From Bordetella petrii (lineage in GTDB: Bacteria; Pseudomonadota; Gammaproteobacteria; Burkholderiales; Burkholderiaceae_B), in the NCBI RefSeq assembly GCF_020991325.1, contig NZ_JAJMLX010000016.1, positions 1 to 32,565 of the forward strand: a stretch of 32,565 nt of DNA, read 5' to 3'. This document shows positions 16,510-23,787 of this stretch, one piece after another. The notes under the pieces are model-generated. The model was given only the letters and a program-made list of their open reading frames with translations, ran no database searches and was not told where the DNA came from. The position numbers were made by a program, and so were the translations under genes. The first letter of the stretch is position 1; each line of letters starts with the position of its first letter.

Positions 16510-17233
16510 GCCCGTCCAGTCCGCCTCCCGCCGGGTTCCCCTTCCCGGCTGGGAAGCGGCGGTGCCACGCGGCGAACCCTCCATCGGGGGGTTCGTACCC
16601 TTTTCCACCGTAGACTGGCCCGGCACACTATCGGCCGTGGTCTTCATCGCCGGCTGCCCGTGGCGCTGCGGCTATTGCCATAACCCCCACCTGCAAATAC
16701 GCGGGGGCCACTACCACTGGAAATCTATCGTCGAGTTTCTGCGCGGGCGCCAAGGCCTGCTCGACGGTGTGGTGTTCTCCGGCGGCGAACCCCTCAGCGA
16801 ACCCCTGCTGCCCCAGATGATCCGCACCGCGCGGTCTCTCGGGCTGCGCGTGGCCCTGCATACCGCCGGTATTTATCCGTCGCGCCTGCAAGACGTGCTT
16901 CCCTGCCTGGACTGGGTAGGCATGGACATCAAGGCGGACGCCGCCGGCTACGACCTGCTCACCGGCCGCAACGGCAGCCACGCCGCCACTCAGGCCTGCC
17001 TGGACATCCTGCTGCGCGGCCAGGCCATCTTCGAATGCCGCACCACCTGGAGCCCGCAGTGGCTAAGCGAACCCGCCCTGCTGGCCCTGGCCCGGCACCT
17101 GTCCGCGCGCGGGGTGCGCCACTACGCCGTGCAAAACCACCGTGGCGCGCCCGGCGCCGCGCCATCCGCCGTACTCAGCCTTACAACCCAGAATACGCTG
17201 CGCTTGCTATTCGATTCTTTTGCCTATCGCTAA
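16472..17233 (+). CDS. nrdG: Anaerobic ribonucleotide reductase activating protein (radical SAM)
   Basis: The 253-residue protein has IGGFVPFSTVDWPGTLSAVV followed by GCPWRCGYCHNPH. This gives the CxxxCxxC cluster (Cys62, 66, 69) of glycyl-radical activases, with the aromatic before the last Cys. It uses a 4Fe-4S cluster and S-adenosylmethionine to abstract hydrogen from the reductase glycine, here on the separate mini-protein. FSGGEPL is the SAM-binding GGE motif. From ATG 16472 there is an unusual N-terminal extension of about 37 Pro/Ser-rich residues overlapping the mini-gene; GTG at 16499 is an in-frame alternative. The length suits the NrdG type found with this NrdD class, longer than E. 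coli NrdG (154 residues). Confidence 0.93.
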   Translation: MSAASSPNNVPPKPVQSASRRVPLPGWEAAVPRGEPSIGGFVPFSTVDWPGTLSAVVFIAGCPWRCGYCHNPHLQIRGGHYHWKSIVEFLRGRQGLLDGVVFSGGEPLSEPLLPQMIRTARSLGLRVALHTAGIYPSRLQDVLPCLDWVGMDIKADAAGYDLLTGRNGSHAATQACLDILLRGQAIFECRTTWSPQWLSEPALLALARHLSARGVRHYAVQNHRGAPGAAPSAVLSLTTQNTLRLLFDSFAYR

Positions 17234-17240
17234 GGCCTGT

Positions 17241-17254
17241 TTGATTTTTCGCAA
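17241..17254 (+). promoter_or_regulatory. FNR/Anr-like box upstream of the nitronate-monooxygenase-family gene
   Basis: TTGAT-TTTT-CGCAA matches 8 of 10 positions of the FNR consensus and has the same half-sites (TTGAT and CGCAA) as the hemN box. Its centre is 17247.5, and a hexamer TACCTT at 17277-17282 lies exactly at -12 to -7 of a start at 17289 (centre at -41.5). That leaves a 28-nt leader containing AGGG before the ATG. The box begins 8 nt after the nrdG stop, so the gene appears to have its own anaerobic promoter. Confidence 0.55.
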
Positions 17255-17316
17255 CGCGCTCACTTTGCCGATCGCCTACCTTGGCGTCATCGCCCAAACT
17301 AGGGATTCCTGTATCC

Positions 17317-18504
17317 ATGTGGTTCAAAACACTGACCCTTGCGGGTCGCGAGCTGCTTCCCATCGTCCAAGGCGGCATGGGGGTTGGCGTATCGGCCCAC
17401 CGCCTGGCCGGCGCGGTCGCGCGGGAAAACGCCGTCGGCACCATCGCCAGCGTCGACCTCCGTCACCATCACCCTGATCTCCTTGCGCAAACGCTCAAAT
17501 GCCGTGACCGCACCGCCATCGACCAGGCCAACTGCGTGGCCCTCGACCGCGAAATCCGTGCCGCCCGGCAACTGTCGGGCCAACGCGGCCTGATCGCCGT
17601 CAATGTCATGAAAGCGGTGCGCGACCACGCCGCCCTGGTGAAACAAGCTTGCGAAAGCGGCGCCGACGCCATCGTCATGGGCGCCGGCCTGCCCCTCGAC
17701 CTGCCCGAACTCACCGAAGGCCACGATAACGTCGCCCTCATCCCCATCCTGTCCGAAGCCCGCGGGGTGGGCGTGGTGCTCAAGAAATGGCTGAAAAAAG
17801 GCCGCCTGGCTTCCGCCATTGTCATTGAACATCCGGCGCACGCGGGTGGGCACCTGGGTGCCACCAAACTGTCCGACCTGCACGACGAACGCTTCAGCTT
17901 CAGCCGAGTCCTGGCCGAATGCCGTGCGTTGTTCGACGAACTTGGCCTGAGCCGCGACGCCCCGAAGATCATCGTGGCGGGCGGCGTGGGCAACCACGAG
18001 AAGGTCAGGCACTGGCTGTCCAACGGGGCCGACGCAGTGCAGGTGGGCACCGCCTTCGCCGTTACCGAAGAAGGCGATGCCCACCGAAACTTCAAGCAAG
18101 TCCTGATCGACGCCGACCCCGCGCAATTAAAAGAATTCGTCAGTGTCGCCGGGCTGCCGGCACGCGCCGCCCCAACCCCCTGGCTGCTGCGCTACCTGCG
18201 CCAGGAAAAGAAACTGCAAGACAATGCCAAGCCAGACCCGCGCCGCTGCACCCAGCGCATGGACTGCCTGACCCAATGCGGCTTGCGCGACGGCCTGGCC
18301 CGCTTCGGCCAGTTCTGCATCGACCTCAAGCTGGCGGCCGCAGTACGCGGCGAAATCGACAAAGGCCTGTTCTTCCGCGGCAATTCCCGGCTGCCATTCG
18401 GAGACGCCATCCGCCCCGTGCGCGAACTCATCGATTACCTGCTGCACGGCAACATGCCCGCAGCGCTGAACGTGCCTGTCGACGAGCGCCTAGCGGTGTC
18501 GTAG
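17317..18504 (+). CDS. FMN-dependent nitronate monooxygenase / NPD-family flavoprotein
   Basis: This 395-residue TIM-barrel flavoprotein starts with LPIVQGGMGVGVSAHRLAGAVA, the phosphate/FMN-binding entry of the nitronate monooxygenase family. It continues with GADAIVMGAGLP, HPAHAGGHLGA, IIVAGGVGN and GADAVQVGTAF. A C-terminal extension of about 100 residues carries a cysteine cluster (RRCTQRMDCLTQCGL and FGQFC) not found in the short enzymes. Relatives include O2-using nitronate oxidases, the enoyl reductase FabK and NADH:quinone reductases such as PA1024. An FNR box before it and its place between class III RNR and ubiUVT genes argue for an anoxic, perhaps reductase or quinone-linked, function (inference). 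Its 3' end overlaps the opposing gene by 15 nt. Confidence 0.85.
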   Translation: MWFKTLTLAGRELLPIVQGGMGVGVSAHRLAGAVARENAVGTIASVDLRHHHPDLLAQTLKCRDRTAIDQANCVALDREIRAARQLSGQRGLIAVNVMKAVRDHAALVKQACESGADAIVMGAGLPLDLPELTEGHDNVALIPILSEARGVGVVLKKWLKKGRLASAIVIEHPAHAGGHLGATKLSDLHDERFSFSRVLAECRALFDELGLSRDAPKIIVAGGVGNHEKVRHWLSNGADAVQVGTAFAVTEEGDAHRNFKQVLIDADPAQLKEFVSVAGLPARAAPTPWLLRYLRQEKKLQDNAKPDPRRCTQRMDCLTQCGLRDGLARFGQFCIDLKLAAAVRGEIDKGLFFRGNSRLPFGDAIRPVRELIDYLLHGNMPAALNVPVDERLAVS

Positions 18505-18870
18505 ATCGCTTGCGGCGCGATGCACGGCCTGCCAGGCAGCAGCGCCTTCCGACTCGGTGCTGTCCTGGTGATAGCGCTTGGTGGCGCCGTGCTCGTTCAG
18601 CACCACATGCCGGCTGGGCTCTACGCCGGCCTGTGCCAGGCAAGCCTTCACGCATGCCAGCACGCAGCCATCCAACGCCAGAATGGGCCGGCCGCTGCGT
18701 GCCCGCTTCACCAGCACGGGCACGCCTCCACCTACACCACTGATGCAGGACATTTCGGCCGCGCCTTCTCGATCCAGCCGCACCGCAAACTGGTTGGCCA
18801 GTTGAGCCACGCTGGAACACCCCGAGCATGCATAGACCAGGGGCAAGGTTCTGTTCGACTGGGTAGCCAT
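18490..18870 (-). CDS. DGC-domain putative zinc-binding protein
   Basis: The 126-residue protein has the cysteine pattern of the DGC (putative zinc-binding) family: YACSGCSSVAQLANQ, then MSCISGVGG, LALDGCVLACVKACL and a conserved C-terminal HVVLNEHGATKRYH. The ATG at 18870 has AAGGA upstream; a longer frame reaching into ubiT lacks similarity. It lies 10 nt after the ubiT stop, so it is the last gene of the ubiU-ubiV-ubiT unit. Its biochemical role is not established; the many cysteines suggest metal or Fe-S handling. Co-transcription with two Fe-S hydroxylase genes hints at cluster maintenance (inference). Confidence 0.85.
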   Translation of the reverse strand: MATQSNRTLPLVYACSGCSSVAQLANQFAVRLDREGAAEMSCISGVGGGVPVLVKRARSGRPILALDGCVLACVKACLAQAGVEPSRHVVLNEHGATKRYHQDSTESEGAAAWQAVHRAASDLRHR

Positions 18871-18880
18871 GGAATATCCT

Positions 18881-19297
18881 TCAGGCTGTCTTGCCGGCAC
18901 GCCGCAGCCAGCCCGGCCGCTCAGTGGCATCCAGCCAGTTCTTGACGATCAGCCCCAGTTCGGTGTCGCCGGAGATTCTCAGCCGGCGCTGAAAAAAAAG
19001 GGTATCGGCATCTGTTGCGCCACGCATCAGGGCCACGAAATCGCCCAGCGCCGCCCCCAGTTCCAGGTCGGCCTCGGAAGCCCACAACGGCCGGAAACGT
19101 CCTTGCCGGCACGTAAAGCAACTGCGTAATTGCAGGTCTTCGATTTTGATGGCGAATCGCTTCCCTTCAATTTCGGCAGGAGGTTGCAACCATTTCAGGT
19201 AACGCGCCACTTCCAGGCCCAGCGCGAAATGCGCCGAGACCAGGGGCGCGGGTAGCACACGGTTCAAATTGGACAGTACAGGTGTCAGGCGAATCAT
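18881..19297 (-). CDS. ubiT: UbiT, SCP2-domain lipid carrier of O2-independent ubiquinone synthesis
   Basis: The 138-residue protein is an SCP2 sterol-carrier-like domain matching UbiT (YhbT): [20 protein letters not shown] at the N-terminus, [15 protein letters not shown], and [33 protein letters not shown], the family's most conserved stretch. UbiT binds ubiquinone intermediates and supports hydroxylation of the quinone ring without O2. Its ATG overlaps the ubiV stop (ATGA), so translation is coupled. Cellular location is cytoplasmic or membrane-associated. Confidence 0.95.
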   Translation of the reverse strand: MIRLTPVLSNLNRVLPAPLVSAHFALGLEVARYLKWLQPPAEIEGKRFAIKIEDLQLRSCFTCRQGRFRPLWASEADLELGAALGDFVALMRGATDADTLFFQRRLRISGDTELGLIVKNWLDATERPGWLRRAGKTA

Positions 19298-20178
19298 TTA
19301 GAGAGTTCCACGTAGTCGATGCCGGCTCGGCCGAACCAATAACCATTGCACCGCCCCATGCCGCCGGGGGTGGGAACAGGATCAGCCGGCCGCCCCTGGC
19401 GAATGGCGTCCAGGGCGGCCACCGCATCCAGGGTATGGTGCGAATGGGGGCTGACACGCAGTACGTCCACCCCCGCAGCAACGAGTTCGTCCACCTGGCC
19501 CAGCAGATCCAGGCAGGCCGCCGACTGTGTCTGAATGCCGTTAACGGCGAGGAAATCCTGGCCTTCGCGCGTGCGCATCAGCATGCCATCGGGATGTTCG
19601 ATGCAACGGAATTCACAGGCATCTTTTTTCAGGCGGTAATGGCGTGCCGTGAAGCAGCGTGCCGAGAACGCCAGAGGCATGCGCCCCCACACCATGGCCT
19701 CGGCCTGGATGCCGCTGGGGCGGTCTTGCAGCAGGCGCAGCAACGACTGGCCGTCCATTTCGACGGGCGCGACGAACCGTATCGCGCCCCGCCCGGCCAG
19801 CCAGGCCAGGGTATCGCCGTGATACACGTTCAAGTGGGGGCCGGCGACGAAATGCCGGCCTTTCAGGTGGCGCAATGCTCCTACCTCGCCGGCTTCAAGC
19901 AGGAAATCATCGTGCTCGCACAGACGCCGCAAGGCATGGGCGTCCGCGCTGGTTTCAATCAGCGTCTGGCTCGACAGCACGACGGTTTTCCCCGTGTCGC
20001 GCAACGAACGGGCCAGGTCCAGCCAATCGGCGGCGCGCAATTCGTGCCGCCGGCTGCACACGGTTTCCCCCAGGTAGATGATATCGACCGGGCTGTCCAC
20101 CACGTCGGCATAGAAATCGAGGACGGTGCGCCGGGGCCAGTAGTACAGCAGCGGCCCGAGCGAAATTCGGTAAGACAT
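19294..20178 (-). CDS. ubiV: UbiV, U32 peptidase-family Fe-S subunit of O2-independent ubiquinone hydroxylation
   Basis: The product is 294 residues from ATG 20178. [21 protein letters not shown] and [13 protein letters not shown] are typical UbiV starts. Cysteines at 41, 175, 188 and 192 reproduce the spacing of the four cluster ligands of E. coli UbiV (13 and 4 residues between the last three). UbiV and UbiU form a heterodimer with two 4Fe-4S clusters that hydroxylates ubiquinone precursors in anoxia. A second ATG at 20184 overlaps the ubiU stop by one base (TAATG) and would add Met-His; either start implies coupling. It ends in the ATGA overlap with ubiT. Confidence 0.95.
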   Translation of the reverse strand: MSYRISLGPLLYYWPRRTVLDFYADVVDSPVDIIYLGETVCSRRHELRAADWLDLARSLRDTGKTVVLSSQTLIETSADAHALRRLCEHDDFLLEAGEVGALRHLKGRHFVAGPHLNVYHGDTLAWLAGRGAIRFVAPVEMDGQSLLRLLQDRPSGIQAEAMVWGRMPLAFSARCFTARHYRLKKDACEFRCIEHPDGMLMRTREGQDFLAVNGIQTQSAACLDLLGQVDELVAAGVDVLRVSPHSHHTLDAVAALDAIRQGRPADPVPTPGGMGRCNGYWFGRAGIDYVELSK

Positions 20179-20183
20179 ATGCA

Positions 20184-21200
20184 TTATTTCCAGGGGCGGT
20201 CGAAAGCGCCTTGCGTAACCTGGGAGCCCTCGGCGTGGCGCGCCAGGGCGGCCAGCCATTCGGGCCTGGCGGAGTAGCGCGACGGATTGGCGCTTACGGC
20301 GTCCAGAGCGGCGCGCAACGTGGCGACAACCTGGCCTACATAGGCCGGGCTGCGCTGGCGCCCTTCGATCTTGACCGCGGCCACGCCCATGGCGCGGATG
20401 GCCGGCAACAAGCCCAGCGCGTTCAGGCTGGCGGGTTCTTCCAGGGCGTAGTCGGCCTCGCCGTCGATATCGAATCGGCCCTTGCACAGGGTGGGATAGG
20501 CAGCCGGCTCGCCCGGGCCGTAGCGGTCGATCAGGATGCCGTTCAGGCGGGCGTCCAGGCGGCCATCGGTTTCCACCCAGCGCACGGCGTGCGCCGGCGA
20601 GCACACGCCTTTATTATTGGGGGAGTCTCCGGTGGCATAGGAAGACAGCAGGCAGCGCCCTTCCGCCATAACACACAAGCTGCCAAAGCCGAAGACCTCG
20701 ATTTCAACCGAGGTCTGTGAGCATATTTTTCCGATTTCGGACATAGTGAGCACACGCGGCAATACCACGCGGCTGATGCCGAACTGTTCCCGCATGAGTT
20801 CGATGGCATCGACGTGGGTTGCCGAGCCCTGTACCGACATATGCAGGCGCAGGTCGGGATAGCGGTCGCGCGTGTATGCCATGAGGCCGGGATCGGCCAT
20901 GATGACGGCATCGGCCTGCAGCGCCTGCGCCGCGTCCACGGCGGCGCGCCATTCCAGGGTGCGTCCGGCCTGCGGAAAAGTATTGATGGCAAACAGCACC
21001 TTGCGGCCCATGGAATGGGCAAGGTCAACGCCGGACCGAACGTCGGCCTCGGTGAAATTCAGGCCGGCAAAGTTGCGGGCGTTCGTGGCGTTCTTGAGCC
21101 CCAGGTATACCGCGTCGGCACCCGCGGCCAGGGCAGCTTTCAGGGCCGCCAGGCTGCCGGCCGGCGCCACCAGGTCAAGAGCAGAGGGTCGCGTTTCCAT
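20184..21200 (-). CDS. ubiU: UbiU, U32 peptidase-family Fe-S subunit of O2-independent ubiquinone hydroxylation
   Basis: The 338-residue protein begins [28 protein letters not shown], as in UbiU/YhbU. Cysteines 176, 183, 200 and 239 have the same spacing (7, 17, 39) as the 4Fe-4S ligands of E. coli Ubi[11 protein letters not shown] and [13 protein letters not shown] are further family motifs. Despite the U32 'peptidase' label, this group serves in ring hydroxylation of ubiquinone without O2, with UbiV and UbiT. It is the first gene of ubiU-ubiV-ubiT-DGC. Upstream are a 9-of-10 FNR box and a perfect palindrome; no Shine-Dalgarno is evident next to ATG. Confidence 0.96.
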   Translation of the reverse strand: METRPSALDLVAPAGSLAALKAALAAGADAVYLGLKNATNARNFAGLNFTEADVRSGVDLAHSMGRKVLFAINTFPQAGRTLEWRAAVDAAQALQADAVIMADPGLMAYTRDRYPDLRLHMSVQGSATHVDAIELMREQFGISRVVLPRVLTMSEIGKICSQTSVEIEVFGFGSLCVMAEGRCLLSSYATGDSPNNKGVCSPAHAVRWVETDGRLDARLNGILIDRYGPGEPAAYPTLCKGRFDIDGEADYALEEPASLNALGLLPAIRAMGVAAVKIEGRQRSPAYVGQVVATLRAALDAVSANPSRYSARPEWLAALARHAEGSQVTQGAFDRPWK

Positions 21201-21205
21201 GCGGC

Positions 21206-21211
21206 AGTGTA
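21206..21211 (-). promoter_or_regulatory. Predicted -10 element of ubiU
   Basis: TACACT on the minus strand (4 of 6 to TATAAT) ends 5 nt before the ATG. It lies where the FNR box geometry predicts a -10, placing the transcript start at or next to the A of ATG. Confidence 0.45.
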
Positions 21212-21227
21212 GGACTCAGTCCTACAC
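21207..21227. promoter_or_regulatory. Perfect 21-bp palindrome over the ubiU core promoter
   Basis: GTGTAGGACT and AGTCCTACAC are exact inverted copies around a single central base. The element spans about -27 to -7 of the predicted ubiU start, overlapping the -10 hexamer and lying just downstream of the FNR box. This is the expected position for a repressor operator. I do not recognise the motif. As RNA it would only exist in transcripts starting further upstream. Confidence 0.65.
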
Positions 21228-21234
21228 AATTGCC

Positions 21235-21248
21235 TTGTTCCAGATCAA
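21235..21248 (-). promoter_or_regulatory. FNR/Anr box of ubiU operon
   Basis: On the minus strand the site reads TTGAT-CTGG-AACAA, 9 of 10 to TTGAT-N4-ATCAA. Its centre (21241.5) is exactly 41.5 bp before 21200, the first base of the ubiU ATG. FNR-type activation is known for ubiUVT in some proteobacteria and fits the anaerobic role. Confidence 0.7.
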
Positions 21249-21297
21249 GACGCCTCGGCCGCCGCCTGGCCTTTGTCCTGGGGAAAAGCGGGCGGTG

Positions 21298-22230
21298 CTA
21301 GTAGCCGCGATCGCGCGCCACCACTCCGGTCAGTGCTTCGCCGCGCATGAAGCGGCCGATCTTGTCGGCAACCTGGGCGATCGTCTCGCGCCGCAGGCTC
21401 AAGGCCGCCACATGAGGGGTGATGGTTACCCGGGGATGCGTCCAGAACGGATGGGCTTCGGGCAGCGGCTCCTGGCGGAACACGTCCAGCGTGGCGCCGT
21501 GCATATGGCCGGATTCCAGCATTGAAAGCAGGTCTTCCTCGACCAGGTGCTCGCCGCGGCCCATATTGATCAGATGCGAGCCCGGACGCAATTGCTGCAG
21601 CGTCTCGCGGCAAAGAATATTGCGCGTTTCGTCGGTAAGCGGCAGGGTATTGATCAGCACCCGGGTACGCGCCAGGAAAGCCGGCAACTGGCCGGTGCCC
21701 GCAAAGCGCTGTACGCCTTCGGGTACCTTGCCACTGCGCGACCACCCCGCCACCGGATACTCCAGCGCCGCCAGCGTCTGGGCGACGCGCGTGCCCATGA
21801 CGCCCGTTCCCAGCACGCCTATGGGCCATTCCGAGCGGACGAGCTCGGGCAGCGGGTTCCACTGGCCGGCACGCTGCTGGGCCACATAATCGTCGAGCTG
21901 CCGGCTGGCACGAACCACCGCCCATACCGCATACTCGGCCATCTGCACTGCCATGCCGGCATCTTCCAGGCGCACGATGGGCAAACCGGCGGGCAAGGTG
22001 GGCAAGCGGAACAAGGCATCGACGCCCGCGCCCAGATTGAACACCGCCCGCAGCTTGCGTTCACGCTCGAACAGCTCCGCAGGCGGCCCCCAGACCACGG
22101 CGACGTCCGCGTCCTGCGGCGCCATGCCGGGCTGCCACAGGACAACCTGTGCGCCCGGCAGGGCGGCCGCCAGCGGGTCGATCCATTCTTGCTGAGAAAT
22201 CTGGTGGCAGGAGGCAAACACAATCTTCAT
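21298..22230 (-). CDS. D-2-hydroxyacid dehydrogenase, glyoxylate/hydroxypyruvate reductase A-like
   Basis: The 310-residue protein has MKIVFASCHQISQQEWIDPL at the start, then VFNLGAGVDALF, the dinucleotide-binding GVLGTGVMGTRVAQ, INTLPLTDETRNIL, LINMGRGEHLVEEDLL with the catalytic region, and TITPHVAA bearing the catalytic His. These are GhrA-group features. Such enzymes reduce glyoxylate or hydroxypyruvate with NAD(P)H in the cytoplasm. The ATG at 22230 is chosen over an upstream in-frame ATG (22275) because the family begins at MKIVF. It is upstream of, and codirectional with, ubiU, but the 97-nt gap carries the ubiU promoter, so the two are probably separate units. Confidence 0.88.
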   Translation of the reverse strand: MKIVFASCHQISQQEWIDPLAAALPGAQVVLWQPGMAPQDADVAVVWGPPAELFERERKLRAVFNLGAGVDALFRLPTLPAGLPIVRLEDAGMAVQMAEYAVWAVVRASRQLDDYVAQQRAGQWNPLPELVRSEWPIGVLGTGVMGTRVAQTLAALEYPVAGWSRSGKVPEGVQRFAGTGQLPAFLARTRVLINTLPLTDETRNILCRETLQQLRPGSHLINMGRGEHLVEEDLLSMLESGHMHGATLDVFRQEPLPEAHPFWTHPRVTITPHVAALSLRRETIAQVADKIGRFMRGEALTGVVARDRGY

Positions 22231-22368
22231 GGCGCGGGTGTCCTGGTCGGGGCAAGTAAAGAAACGGCGGCGCACCTAGCCGGCCACGCACACCACGATC
22301 CGTTGATGATATAACAGGCTGTACAGGCGGCCGGCGCATCGCCCCGCTGCTCTCTACAGGCCACGCTC

Positions 22369-23736
22369 ATGAGCTCACTGAACGACACCCAGCTGCGCGA
22401 CGTGCAGTATCAACTGCACCCCTACACCAACGCCGTCACGCACCAGCGCACCGGCCCGATCGTGATCGATCGCGGCGAAGGCATATATGTATACGACGAC
22501 CAGGGCAGGCAATACCTGGAAGCCATGGCGGGACTCTGGAGCGTGGCGGTCGGTTTCGGCGAACCCAGGCTGGCGGATGCCGCGGCCCGCCAGATGGGAA
22601 AACTGCCCTACTACCATACCTTCACGCACAAATCGCATTCACCCGCCATCGAACTGGCCGAGCGGCTGGTCAACTACACTGACGGGCGCATGGCGAAAGT
22701 GTTCTTCACCAATTCCGGATCCGAGGCCAACGATACCGTGGTCAAGCTGGTCTGGTACTACAACAATGCACTGGGCCGGCCCGAGAAAAAGAAAATCATC
22801 GCGCGCCAGCGTGGCTATCACGGTGTAACGGTGGCCTCGGCCAGCCTGACAGGGCTGGCCGGCAACCACAAAGACTTCGACCTGCCCCTGGCGCGCATCC
22901 TGCACACCGACTGCCCGCACCACTACCGTTACGGCCGAACCGGCGAATCGGAAGAAGACTACGCCACCCGGCTGGCAGATGAGCTCGACGCACTGATCCT
23001 GCGCGAAGGCCCGGATACGGTGGCGGCATTTATCGGCGAGCCCGTAATGGGGGCCGGCGGCGTCATTGTGCCGCCCCGCACATACTGGCAGAAGATCCAG
23101 GCCGTGTGCCGCAAGCATGATGTGCTGGTCGTCGCCGATGAAGTCATCACCGGTTTCGGACGGCTGGGCCAGCGCTTCGGCTGCGACGTGCTAGGCATAG
23201 CCCCGGACATCATGGTGCTGTCCAAGCAGATCACCTCGTCCTACCAGCCGTTGGGCGCCGTGCTGCTGAACGCGAAGGTGGCGGACGCGGTTGCCGCCCA
23301 CAGCGGCAAACTGGGCACGTTCGGGCACGGCTACACGGCCAGCGGGCACCCCGTGGCCACCGCGGTAGCCCTGGAGAACCTGAATATCATCGACGAGCGC
23401 GGACTGATCGAGCACGCGGCCGAAATGGGCCAGTTGCTGCAGCAGGAATTGCAGGCGCTGGCCGGCCACCCGCTGGTGGGCGAGGTACGCGGACTGGGCC
23501 TGATCGCGGGGGTGGAACTGGTTGCCGACAAAGACAGCCGCCGCCCGTTCGACCCGCTGGGCAAGGCCGGCGCCTACGCCTATGAGCGCGCACACGCCCA
23601 CGGCCTGATCGTGCGCGGCATCCAGGACACTGTCGCGTTCTGCCCGCCGCTGATCATCGAGCCCGAACAAGTGCGCGACATCGCCAGGCGCTTTGCCGCC
23701 ACGCTGGACGATGTCGGCGCATTCGTGGCCGGCTAG
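22369..23736 (+). CDS. Class III PLP-dependent aminotransferase (omega-amino acid/diamine:pyruvate type)
   Basis: The 455-residue protein shows the class III layout: YVYDDQGRQYLEAMAGLWSVAVGFG, the cofactor-phosphate loop TNSGSEANDTVVKLVWYYNN, RGYHGVTVASASLTGL, the cofactor aspartate in VVADEVITGFGRLG, and the Schiff-base lysine K286 in LSKQITSSYQPLG. HPYTNAVTHQRTGP at the start and the overall pattern are closest to putrescine/omega-amino acid:pyruvate aminotransferases. The exact amine donor is not determinable. It would release ammonia equivalents from amines such as putrescine or beta-alanine. A connection with the amidohydrolase/importer genes 10 kb away is possible but unproven. Confidence 0.88.
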   Translation: MSSLNDTQLRDVQYQLHPYTNAVTHQRTGPIVIDRGEGIYVYDDQGRQYLEAMAGLWSVAVGFGEPRLADAAARQMGKLPYYHTFTHKSHSPAIELAERLVNYTDGRMAKVFFTNSGSEANDTVVKLVWYYNNALGRPEKKKIIARQRGYHGVTVASASLTGLAGNHKDFDLPLARILHTDCPHHYRYGRTGESEEDYATRLADELDALILREGPDTVAAFIGEPVMGAGGVIVPPRTYWQKIQAVCRKHDVLVVADEVITGFGRLGQRFGCDVLGIAPDIMVLSKQITSSYQPLGAVLLNAKVADAVAAHSGKLGTFGHGYTASGHPVATAVALENLNIIDERGLIEHAAEMGQLLQQELQALAGHPLVGEVRGLGLIAGVELVADKDSRRPFDPLGKAGAYAYERAHAHGLIVRGIQDTVAFCPPLIIEPEQVRDIARRFAATLDDVGAFVAG

Positions 23737-23787
23737 GTTCTTTCCAGCCTCGGATCAGCCTCGCCGGCCCGGTAAGTTCGCCGCGGC

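Noticed and set aside
20184-21200. Calling UbiU and UbiV collagenase-like U32 peptidases.
   Set aside because: The four-cysteine spacing in each protein reproduces that of E. coli UbiU and UbiV, and the adjoining ubiT settles the role in ubiquinone synthesis.
22301-22315. TTGATGATATAACA upstream of the class III aminotransferase as a further FNR box.
   Set aside because: Only the left half-site fits; the right half matches one of five positions. It might contribute a TATAAC -10, but no -35 is found.
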